From: Prevotellaceae bacterium
GTDB taxonomy: Bacteria > Bacteroidota > Bacteroidia > Bacteroidales > UBA932
Length of the DNA stretch: 5,647 nucleotides
NCBI GenBank assembly: GCA_031289895.1
Contig: JAITOP010000136.1
Coordinates: forward strand, 1 to 5,647
Direction of reading: 5' to 3'
Under the pieces are notes generated by a model. That model had not been told where the DNA came from. It did no database searches and was given only the letters and a program-made list of their open reading frames with translations. Made by a program: the position numbers and the translations under genes. Shown here one piece after another: positions 1 through 5,130 of this stretch (positions are counted from its first letter, which is position 1; each line of letters starts with the position of its first letter).

Positions 1-23
1 GATTGCAAATCCGAATGGACGGG
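1..23 (+). repeat. Palindromic repeat, cut by the window edge
   Basis: GATT (1-4) and AATC (8-11) are inverted around a GCA triloop, and the downstream CG suggests that the arms continue off the left edge. An ACGGG tag follows at 19-23. The same plan (a palindrome with a GCA loop, then ACGGG) recurs at 257-287, so I read this as a diverged, partial member of that family. Only a short arm is visible, so the call is tentative. Confidence 0.4.
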
Positions 24-50
24 AACAAAAGATTATTAGAAACAATAAAA

Positions 51-96
51 GGACTATTTATGACATTAGGACAATCCCCAATGTCATAAAATGTCC
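51..96. repeat. Long imperfect hairpin, 17-bp arms
   Basis: Arms 51-67 and 80-96 are inverted repeats that match at 15 of 17 positions. The inner nine bases, TATGACATT and AATGTCATA, are perfect. The 12-base loop can close further through GG (69-70) and CC (77-78). No T-run follows on the + strand, which argues against a simple forward terminator. On the - strand the stem is followed by a short T-run, so it could end a transcript read leftward. It could equally be a mobile-element end or a protein-binding palindrome. The function is unknown; the structure itself is read directly from the sequence. Confidence 0.6.
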
Positions 97-116
97 CTAA
101 AAGTTCCAAGAAAAAA

Positions 117-172
117 CCCTTTGAGCGGCATTTGTAATGCCGCTTGGAAACAAAAAACAATTTGTAATTGTT
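117..172 (-). repeat. REP-like palindrome doublet, reverse orientation
   Basis: A perfect palindrome with 9-bp arms AGCGGCATT (124-132) and AATGCCGCT (136-144) surrounds a TGT triloop. On the - strand side it is followed by a GGG tag (CCC at 117-119). A second, AT-only palindrome, AACAATT (156-162) and AATTGTT (166-172), uses the same TGT loop. Read on the - strand, the GC-rich part aligns with the element at 257-287 at 14 of 16 positions on the tag side. Such palindromes resemble the REP sequences mobilised by REP-associated tyrosine transposases, but no transposase is present in this window. Confidence 0.65.
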
Positions 173-256
173 AAATGATAAAGTAAATGAAAAATATAAA
201 ACAATATGAGAACAACAGAAAATAAGTATAGCATTACAAATCAGATAATGTTAAAA

Positions 257-304
257 AAGCGGCATTGCAAATGCCGCTTAACGGGGGTATAGCATGTGCA
301 ATAC
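257..304 (+). repeat. REP-like palindrome doublet, forward orientation
   Basis: Perfect 10-bp arms AAGCGGCATT (257-266) and AATGCCGCTT (270-279) enclose a GCA triloop, followed by AACGGGGG. A second, imperfect palindrome follows: GTATAGCA (287-294) and TGCAATAC (297-304), with one A/A mismatch. It is the mirror-image partner of the copy at 117-145, and the GGG tags of both point outward. The palindrome lies across the apparent start of the next reading frame, which suggests that the repeat replaced or interrupted the 5' part of that gene. Confidence 0.65.
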
Positions 305-510
305 GATTAGGGACAAGTTATATTTTCAGAACATTAAGAAAGAATACTGCAATTAAAAAATTAGCACAAGAAATAGCAAAACCGGGTAATTATGATATTA
401 TTGAAAGAAATTTAAGACAAATAATGACAAGTGAAAATTTACAAAATTTTTTAGAGATTTTATCTCAAAATCTTATACAAAGAGGAGAAAAAGTATCATG
501 GGCAGAATAA
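271..510 (+). CDS. Unrecognised short protein, 5' end probably lost to a repeat
   Basis: I do not recognise this product. The frame is open from a stop at 229-231 to the TAA at 508-510. ATG 271 gives 79 residues; TTG 265 would add two. Either start sits inside a GC-rich palindromic repeat, so roughly the first 12 residues are probably repeat-derived rather than ancestral. From about base 310 the translation looks like real protein: it is charged and helical, with segments such as IAKPGNYDIIERNLRQIM and LQNFLEILSQNLIQRGE. It has no signal peptide or membrane segment. Its end overlaps the next gene by 13 bases, which suggests translational coupling. It may be the surviving C-terminal part of a longer gene, or a complete small gene that starts further in (for example the ATG at 424). 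Confidence 0.35.
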   Translation: MPLNGGIACAIRLGTSYIFRTLRKNTAIKKLAQEIAKPGNYDIIERNLRQIMTSENLQNFLEILSQNLIQRGEKVSWAE

Positions 511-998
511 TGAAGAAGGCATTTAAACATCCACGAGAATATTATTTATATATATTTTTTTATTGTATAGCATTAACTCTTGGATTTTGGCTTGTTTTAA
601 GCATCTATAATCTTTCTGAAGAAGAAGTTTATAGCCACTATTCAAATATTAAAATAACTGGTGATACGAATCAGCGCTTTTCAATGGCTTTAACGAAGAT
701 AATGGTTAAACTTTTTGGAAAATCGGGAATAATAAGTATATTATCTATAGTGTTGTTATTAGGTATATATCTCTTAATAAAAGAAATAAAAGAATTTAGT
801 CGTTACAAATATAAATGCAGATTGTACCACGAGGGAATAATAAAAGATATTTATGATATTGAAGATGATTACGATCCAAAAGGATTAATAAAAAGTATTA
901 AAAATTTGTTTTCAAAAACAAAGAAAAAGCAGTATAAATACCCGACAAAAAAAGAACTAAAAAATATAGAAAAGAAAATTAATGATATGAGAAAATAA
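498..998 (+). CDS. Hypothetical membrane protein with two transmembrane helices
   Basis: The product is 166 residues of unknown family. Two hydrophobic stretches are visible, at about residues 16-41 (YLYIFFYCIALTLGFWLVL is its core) and 82-97 (around SILSIVLLLGIYLLI). Between them lies a polar loop of about 40 residues. The last 70 residues are highly charged and Lys/Glu-rich, as expected of a cytoplasmic tail. ATG 498 is chosen because AGGAG at 483-487 lies 10 bases upstream. The alternative ATG 510 (162 residues) would overlap the preceding stop as TAATG, a classic coupling arrangement, and may be the true start. The gene is much more AT-rich than those to the right. With its upstream partner it forms a small cassette that looks acquired. 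An immunity-type or accessory membrane role is possible but unsupported. Confidence 0.65.
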   Translation: MGRIMKKAFKHPREYYLYIFFYCIALTLGFWLVLSIYNLSEEEVYSHYSNIKITGDTNQRFSMALTKIMVKLFGKSGIISILSIVLLLGIYLLIKEIKEFSRYKYKCRLYHEGIIKDIYDIEDDYDPKGLIKSIKNLFSKTKKKQYKYPTKKELKNIEKKINDMRK

Positions 999-1017
999 TA
1001 AAAACTATTAAACTATG

Positions 1018-1045
1018 TTGAGATAAAAGCAAGATTTTAAGCCTT
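1018..1045 (+). promoter_or_regulatory. Weak candidate promoter for the secreted-protein gene
   Basis: GTTG (1017-1020) lies 18 bases before AAGCCTTG (1039-1046), a poor match to the Bacteroidota pattern TTTG then TAnnTTTG. A transcript from here would carry an A-rich leader of about 55 bases before ATG 1109. A-rich leaders are common in this phylum, but the boxes each carry mismatches, so this is only a suggestion. Confidence 0.2.
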
Positions 1046-1108
1046 GCAAAACAAAAACAAAAGGATAATAAAACAGAAAATAGAAACAATAAAAATAAAT
1101 AAAACGAA

Positions 1109-1801
1109 ATGAAAACGTTAATAAAAATTTACTTATGTTTGCTTTTTATGGCAGGTTTTGGGATAAATTTACAGGCACAGGAGAGCATAGAAGAAAACAT
1201 AAAAAATGCGCGTGCAGCCTTTGCCAATATAGCGTCCAAAGATGCTTATACCGACAATCTGGCTCATGTAGATATGAATATTTTGCCCATAGGTTTATCA
1301 AAATCAATCAACAACGTAAAGATAACCATAGCCATAACCCAAGCCGCAATCAATGCAAAAAACGGTTATACCGAATTTGATGTTTACGCGCTGGCAGAAA
1401 CAAGCAAAAACGATTCGTTGCTTTTCGGCGCAAAAGGCATAAAATTATCATACGAGGGCGATATTGTAGGCGATGCCAAGTTGGTTTTGCTGAAAGACAA
1501 GGAGATACACATAAGCGGCGACAATGTAATATTACGTTTATTAGGCTCGTTTGAAAAACTGACAGGCGAAATGAACGGCAATTTAACCTATCTCGAAATC
1601 GACTGTCAGGGTTTCAAAAGTTTAGGATTGGCAGCCGAAGTAGAGTTGTCGAAAAAACTGTGCAGCCCTGTAACAAACGAGGGCAAACCCGATACCGCTG
1701 CCAAAGCGCGGGTTATAGGTAAATTTCAAACGCAAGTCACACGTTTTTCGTCTGTGCAATCGGCAAGTAATTGGGCAATGGTTTTTTGCAATTTCGGGTG
1801 A
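1109..1801 (+). CDS. Secreted protein of unknown function, probably 3'-truncated
   Basis: The product is 230 residues and starts with a clear Sec signal peptide: MKTL plus a hydrophobic core at residues 5-19, with probable cleavage after QAQ (22-24). The mature part is beta-rich, with notable segments at NILPIGLSKSINNVKITIA (57-75), GIKLSYEGDIVGDAKLVLL (110-128) and LTYLEIDCQGFKSLGLAAEV (159-178). From memory, this resembles the N-terminal region of much longer secreted Bacteroidota proteins of unknown function; I could not verify that. No lipobox or C-terminal sorting domain is present. Residues 207-230 are the antisense reading of the last 76 bases of folK and look unlike the rest. The gene therefore seems to have lost its downstream part and run on to a chance stop. 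The alternative is an intact short secreted protein with an unusual convergent overlap. Confidence 0.7.
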   Translation: MKTLIKIYLCLLFMAGFGINLQAQESIEENIKNARAAFANIASKDAYTDNLAHVDMNILPIGLSKSINNVKITIAITQAAINAKNGYTEFDVYALAETSKNDSLLFGAKGIKLSYEGDIVGDAKLVLLKDKEIHISGDNVILRLLGSFEKLTGEMNGNLTYLEIDCQGFKSLGLAAEVELSKKLCSPVTNEGKPDTAAKARVIGKFQTQVTRFSSVQSASNWAMVFCNFG

Positions 1802-2217
1802 ACAAAATCGGGTGCAATTTCTGCCAGCGGTTGCAAGGTAAATCGGCGGTTTTGTATTTGCGGATGCGGAATTTTCAGTTGTGGCGTTTCTATAATTTTA
1901 TCATCACAAAAAAGAATATCAATATCAATTATGCGCGATTGATATTTATCGGTTGTTTTATTGGTGCGCCCCATTTTTATCTCTATTTTTTGAGTGAGAG
2001 CAAGTATTTCGAAGGCATCCAAATAACTTTCTGCGACAATCACTTTATTTAAAAACATCGTATCGGAATCGAAACCCCACGCTTCGGATGCATACAACGC
2101 CGACTCTGCAACGATTTCGCCAATTTCGCTTTCCACAAAATTGCGAGCATCGTTTATATGCTTTTTTTTATCACCCGTGTCAGAGCCGAAAAGAAGATAT
2201 ATTTTCGATTTTTTCAT
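1726..2217 (-). CDS. folK: 2-amino-4-hydroxy-6-hydroxymethyldihydropteridine pyrophosphokinase
   Basis: HPPK transfers pyrophosphate from ATP to 6-hydroxymethyl-7,8-dihydropterin in cytosolic folate synthesis. The product has 163 residues, the usual length for the single-domain enzyme. Visible motifs are the N-terminal FGSDTGD (10-16; the family usually has GSN), YASEAWGF (42-49), FLNKV (55-59), the ATP-loop MGR with R84, and RIIDIDILF (95-103), whose D98 and D100 correspond to the two Mg-binding aspartates. PHP (117-119) and NRRF (123-126) complete the active site. ATG 2217 is preferred over an in-frame TTG at 2238 because family members begin only a few residues before the first strand. The gene lies 21 bases behind the DUF59 gene and is surely cotranscribed with it. 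Its 3' end overlaps the opposing secreted-protein gene by 76 bases, with no terminator between them. No dihydropteroate synthase or aldolase gene is adjacent. Confidence 0.93.
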   Translation of the reverse strand: MKKSKIYLLFGSDTGDKKKHINDARNFVESEIGEIVAESALYASEAWGFDSDTMFLNKVIVAESYLDAFEILALTQKIEIKMGRTNKTTDKYQSRIIDIDILFCDDKIIETPQLKIPHPQIQNRRFTLQPLAEIAPDFVHPKLQKTIAQLLADCTDEKRVTCV

Positions 2218-2238
2218 TCCGAAATTTTTAGCGTTCAA

Positions 2239-2544
2239 TTACATCAATCCAAGTTCCAGCAAGGCTTCTTCGGTCAGCATACTTTTGTCCCACATCGGTT
2301 CGAAAGTTAATTTCACAATCACATTCGATATTCCGTCAATTGCTTTTACGCTGTTGTAAACATCGTCCACAAGTTCGTCAGCCATAGGACAATTGGGCGC
2401 AGTGAGGGTCATTGTTATTGTTACAATTTTGTTGTCGTCAATAAGTATTTCGTATATCAAACCCAAATCGTAAATATTTACAGGAATTTCGGGGTCGTAC
2501 ACCGTTTTTAATGCTACTATTATTTTTTTTTCGAGTTCTATCAT
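2239..2544 (-). CDS. MIP18/DUF59 family protein (SufT-like Fe-S maturation factor)
   Basis: The product is 101 residues, essentially one MIP18/DUF59 domain. Landmarks are VYDPEIPVNIYDLGLIYEI (15-33), the TAPNCPMADEL loop with the conserved Cys52, and a C-terminal FEPMWDKSMLTEEALLELG (81-99), which is the standard ending of stand-alone bacterial members. Family members (SufT, the domain in PaaD, eukaryotic MIP18) assist Fe-S cluster delivery or maturation in the cytosol, so a role as a Fe-S accessory factor is inferred. ATG 2544 is chosen over the in-frame ATG 2574 because the latter lies inside a -7 promoter element, and family members start just before the first helix. It is the first gene of a leftward operon with folK and is divergent from the mannosyltransferase gene. 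No suf cluster genes are in view. Confidence 0.88.
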   Translation of the reverse strand: MIELEKKIIVALKTVYDPEIPVNIYDLGLIYEILIDDNKIVTITMTLTAPNCPMADELVDDVYNSVKAIDGISNVIVKLTFEPMWDKSMLTEEALLELGLM

Positions 2545-2560
2545 TTTAACCGTAATTTTT

Positions 2561-2580
2561 TGCAAAGTTCGCAAATTTAA
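2561..2580 (-). promoter_or_regulatory. -7 promoter region of the DUF59-folK operon
   Basis: Reading leftward, TAAATTTG (2579-2572) matches the Bacteroidota -7 consensus TAnnTTTG exactly. Nine bases on, GAACTTTGCA (2570-2561) matches it with one change. Either would start transcription about 12-22 bases before ATG 2544. No convincing -33 TTTG lies at the usual distance; one TTTG at 2586-2583 is too close. Confidence 0.5.
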
Positions 2581-2601
2581 TTCAAAAATGGTAATCGGGA
2601 A

Positions 2602-2679
2602 TTGGTCGTTGGTATTTGGTCGTTGGTATTTAGTCGTTGGTATTTGGTATTTGGTCGTTGGTATTTGGTCGTTGGTCGG
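2602..2679. repeat. 14-bp tandem array (TTGGTCGTTGGTAT)
   Basis: Three full units run from 2602 to 2643 (the third has TTAG for TTGG). A half unit TTGGTAT (2644-2650), a full unit (2651-2664) and a final unit drifting into GGTCGG (2665-2679) follow. The unit is not a multiple of three and no gene crosses it. The internal half unit is the mark of unequal slippage. Confidence 0.85.
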
Positions 2680-2685
2680 AAGGTA

Positions 2686-2795
2686 AAAGTTTTTAAAGTT
2701 ATGAAGTTCATAAAGTTATAAAGTTTTTAAAGTTATAAAGTTTTTAAAGTTATAAAGTTTTTAAAGTTATAAAGTTTTTAAAGTTATGAAGTTCA
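2686..2795. repeat. 17-bp tandem array (AAAGTTTTTAAAGTTAT)
   Basis: Six consecutive 17-base units occupy 2686-2787, followed by a partial unit to 2795. Units 1 and 3-6 are identical. Unit 2 and the trailing partial share the variant GAAGTTCA. There are no spacers, so this is not a CRISPR array. It is pure tandem repetition of an AT-rich word containing AAAGTT twice. Confidence 0.9.
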
Positions 2796-2811
2796 TTTTT
2801 CTACAAATTTT

Positions 2812-2840
2812 GTAATTCGTAATTCCGTAATTCGTAATTG
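2812..2840. repeat. Short GTAATTC tandem array
   Basis: There are four units of GTAATTC; the second has an extra C and the fourth ends in G. It follows directly from a 13-base odd palindrome, TACAAA-T-TTTGTA, at 2802-2814. The word read on the other strand is GAATTAC. Confidence 0.75.
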
Positions 2841-2861
2841 ATTTTAATCTGCGTGTTAATT

Positions 2862-2921
2862 CAAATCAACAAAAAACAAATCAACAAAAAAACAAATCAA
2901 CAAAAAAAACAAATCAACAAA
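2862..2921. repeat. CAAATCAAC plus A-tract array
   Basis: CAAATCAAC occurs four times (2862, 2877, 2893, 2910). Each copy is followed by an A-tract of 6, 7, 8 and then 3 bases, giving periods of 15, 16 and 17. The words are identical and only the A-tract varies, which points to polymerase slippage within the homopolymers. In-phase A-tracts could also bend the DNA. Confidence 0.85.
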
Positions 2922-2930
2922 TGAACAACC

Positions 2931-2986
2931 GACTAACGACTAACGACTAATGACTAACGACTAACGACTAATGTCTAATGTCTATT
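2931..2986. repeat. 7-bp tandem array (GACTAAC/T)
   Basis: There are eight heptamers in a row: GACTAAC, GACTAAC, GACTAAT, then the same triplet again, then GTCTAAT and GTCTATT. The C-C-T pattern makes a 21-base higher-order unit present twice (2931-2951, 2952-2972). The array ends 14 bases before the -7 box of the downstream gene, so the -33 region of that promoter lies within the array. Confidence 0.9.
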
Positions 2987-3000
2987 CCAACATTTTTTTA

Positions 3001-3010
3001 TACTTTTGCA
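3001..3010 (+). promoter_or_regulatory. -7 promoter box of the mannosyltransferase-pyrC operon
   Basis: TACTTTTG (3001-3008) followed by CA is an exact TAnnTTTG match. Transcription would begin near 3015, leaving a leader of about 15 bases before ATG 3030. No TTTG is found about 20 bases upstream; that position is occupied by the end of the heptamer array. The box also rules out the in-frame TTG at 3006 as a start codon. Confidence 0.65.
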
Positions 3011-3029
3011 GAATATAAAAATAAATTTT

Positions 3030-3761
3030 ATGACTGATAAAAAAATTGTTATAATTCCAACTTACAACGAAAAGGAAAATATTGAGGCAATTATCCGCAA
3101 AGTTTTGTCGCTTGACGGCGGGTTTAATGTTCTGATTGTTGACGACGGTTCGCCCGATGGCACTGCAAATATCGTAAAACAATTGCAAAACGAATTTTCG
3201 GACAGGTTGAATATCGTAGAACGTAAAGGCAAACTCGGTTTGGGGACTGCTTACATCGCCGGTTTCAAGTGGTGTTTGGAAAATGGCGCAGATTATGTTT
3301 TTGAAATGGATGCCGATTTTTCGCACAATCCCGACGACCTTATAAAATTGTGCGATGCTTGCAAAAACAACGCTGACGTTGCTATCGGCTCGCGATACAT
3401 CTCTGGAATGAATGTTGTAGATTGGCCATTCAGCCGATTGCTGATATCATATTCAGCCTCGAAATATGTGCGCATTATTACACGAATGAAAGTGAAAGAC
3501 AGCACCGCCGGATTTATATGTTACAAACGAAATGTGCTGAGCGCAATAAATTTTGATAAAATTCGCATGAAAGGTTATGGTTTTCAAATAGAAATGAAAT
3601 ATACGGCATACAAACTCGGATTTAAAATCGAAGAAGTTCCCATAATTTTTATCGACAGAAAATTAGGCACATCAAAAATGAGCAGTTCTATTTTCGGCGA
3701 GGCAATGTGGGGCGTGCTTAAGCTACGATTCAGAAATATCAAAAAACAACATAAAAAATAA
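3030..3761 (+). CDS. Polyprenol-phosphate mannosyltransferase-like family 2 glycosyltransferase
   Basis: The product is 243 residues, a stand-alone GT-A fold catalytic domain of the dolichyl/polyprenyl-phosphate mannose synthase type. Such enzymes move mannose from GDP-mannose to a polyprenyl phosphate at the inner face of the membrane. Motifs in order are PTYNE (10-14), DDGSPDGT (38-45), the metal-binding DAD (94-96) in MDADFSH, GSRY (120-123), DSTAGF (157-162), GYGFQIEMK (182-190) and DR..GTSKM (209-217). There are no C-terminal transmembrane helices, unlike DPM enzymes fused to a GtrA-like domain, so it would be soluble or peripheral. ATG 3030 is chosen because the upstream extension covers the promoter. 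pyrC follows after 27 bases. The exact sugar is inferred from family resemblance; glucose or another hexose is possible. Confidence 0.88.
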   Translation: MTDKKIVIIPTYNEKENIEAIIRKVLSLDGGFNVLIVDDGSPDGTANIVKQLQNEFSDRLNIVERKGKLGLGTAYIAGFKWCLENGADYVFEMDADFSHNPDDLIKLCDACKNNADVAIGSRYISGMNVVDWPFSRLLISYSASKYVRIITRMKVKDSTAGFICYKRNVLSAINFDKIRMKGYGFQIEMKYTAYKLGFKIEEVPIIFIDRKLGTSKMSSSIFGEAMWGVLKLRFRNIKKQHKK

Positions 3762-3788
3762 TTTTATCATTAATATTTATTGTCGAAA

Positions 3789-5126
3789 ATGCGAATTTTT
3801 ATAAAAGATGCAACTATTGTAAACGAAGGATTATCATACGAAGGAAGTATTTTAATTGTTGATGATATTATAAAACACATCTTTTTAAAAAACTCCGAAT
3901 TGCCCGAAAACATTGATGCCGACGAAATTATTAATGCTGCCGGATTAATTCTTATTCCGGGTGTGATTGACGACCACGTGCATTTTCGCGAACCCGGAAT
4001 TACTCACAAAGCCGATATTCGCTCCGAAACTATTGCTGCCGCTGCCGGCGGAGTTACTTCGTTTATGGATATGCCAAATACAAATCCTGCCGCTACAAAT
4101 ATCGAAAATCTTGAAAAAAAATATGAAACGGCAAGCCAAAAATCGTTGATAAATTATTCGTTTTATCTTGGCGCAACAAATCAAAATATAGACGAAATAA
4201 AACGAATAGATGCGAAAAATATTTGCGGAATTAAGATTTTTATGGGTTCATCAACAGGAAATATGCTTGTTGATAATGAAAAAAGCGTTGAAGCGATTTT
4301 TGAGCAATCGTCCGTATTGATTGCCGTACATTGCGAAAACGAAAATATAATCAAAAATAATCTTGCATATTTTAAAAGCAAATTCAATGATAATATTCCG
4401 TTTGAATATCACTGCAAAATACGCAGCGACGAAGCCTGCGCAACATCAGCAAAACACGCGGTTGAACTTGCCGAAAAATACAACTCGCGATTGCACATTT
4501 TGCATATATCAACAGCAAAAGAAGTAGAAATACTTACCGCGCTCAACAACAGTCGCATATCAACGGAAACCTGCCCGCACTACCTGTGGTTTTGCAACGA
4601 TGATTATAAAAACCTGAACGGATTAATAAAATGCAACCCAGCAATAAAAACACAAACTGACAGAGATGCTTTGCGTTATGCCGTATCGCAAGGCATTATT
4701 AATGTTGTGGCAACCGACCACGCTCCGCATTTACTCAGCGAAAAAAGCGACAATTATCTTGATTGCCCGTCGGGATTGCCTTCGGTGCAGCATTCGCTGA
4801 ACGTAATGCTGGAATTGGTTGATAAAAAAGTGTTTACAATCGAAAAAGTTGTTGAATGTATGTGTCATAATCCTGCAAAAATTTTTTCGGTGAAAAATCG
4901 CGGATTCATACGCGAAGGCTACAAAGCCGATATTGCGCTTATAAATCAGAACACGAGATGGAAAGCCGACAAATCAAATATTTTATACAAATGTGCATGG
5001 ACGCCGTTTGAAAATATCACGTTCAAAACCAAAGTTATACACACATTTGTAAACGGAAAATTAGTTTACAGCAACGGCAAAATTGACGACACGGCACGAG
5101 GCGAACGATTAATTTTTGACAGATAA
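3789..5126 (+). CDS. pyrC: Dihydroorotase, type I
   Basis: Dihydroorotase interconverts N-carbamoyl-aspartate and dihydroorotate in de novo pyrimidine synthesis (cytosol, zinc amidohydrolase). The product is 445 residues, a normal length for type I. Visible features are DDHVHFREPG with zinc ligands H63 and H65 and substrate Arg67, GIKIFMGSS with K149 as the probable carboxylated bridging lysine, VHCEN (H181), LHILHIST (H239), TETCPHYL, KCNPAIK (N283) and ATDHAPH with catalytic D310. The C-terminal part returns to the small composite beta domain (KADIALI, VNGKLVY). ATG 3789 is preferred over an in-frame TTG at 3780, since relatives begin with a short Met-Lys/Arg lead into the first strand. It sits between the glycosyltransferase (27 bases) and the methyltransferase (4 bases), so the three are probably one transcript. 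All metal ligands are present, so it should be active. Confidence 0.95.
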   Translation: MRIFIKDATIVNEGLSYEGSILIVDDIIKHIFLKNSELPENIDADEIINAAGLILIPGVIDDHVHFREPGITHKADIRSETIAAAAGGVTSFMDMPNTNPAATNIENLEKKYETASQKSLINYSFYLGATNQNIDEIKRIDAKNICGIKIFMGSSTGNMLVDNEKSVEAIFEQSSVLIAVHCENENIIKNNLAYFKSKFNDNIPFEYHCKIRSDEACATSAKHAVELAEKYNSRLHILHISTAKEVEILTALNNSRISTETCPHYLWFCNDDYKNLNGLIKCNPAIKTQTDRDALRYAVSQGIINVVATDHAPHLLSEKSDNYLDCPSGLPSVQHSLNVMLELVDKKVFTIEKVVECMCHNPAKIFSVKNRGFIREGYKADIALINQNTRWKADKSNILYKCAWTPFENITFKTKVIHTFVNGKLVYSNGKIDDTARGERLIFDR

Positions 5127-5130
5127 GGAT

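Noticed and set aside
1030..1047. Rho-independent terminator after the membrane-protein gene
   Set aside because: GCAAG and CTTGC form only a 5-bp stem with a 9-base loop, followed by A rather than T; too weak to annotate.
1135..1380. Second-frame open reading frame inside the secreted-protein gene
   Set aside because: It begins within the signal-peptide region of the real gene, has an implausible Cys/Lys/Arg-rich composition and has no start signal of its own.
2218..2238. TTG start at 2238 for FolK
   Set aside because: It adds seven residues that relatives lack; ATG 2217 places the first strand at the usual position.
2545..2574. Ten-residue N-terminal extension of the DUF59 protein from ATG 2574
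   Set aside because: That start lies inside a -7 promoter motif, and the extension is not part of the family domain.
2686..2795. CRISPR array
   Set aside because: Units are contiguous 17-mers with no spacers between them and no cas genes nearby; it is a plain tandem repeat.
3006..3029. TTG start at 3006 for the glycosyltransferase
   Set aside because: It overlaps the TACTTTTG promoter box and would precede the expected transcription start; ATG 3030 fits the family N-terminus.
3780..3788. TTG start at 3780 for dihydroorotase
   Set aside because: ATG 3789 is a better codon and gives the normal start of type I enzymes.
3945..4184. Antisense open frame opposite pyrC
   Set aside because: It is opposite the zinc-site region of a strong pyrC match and shows no independent protein character.
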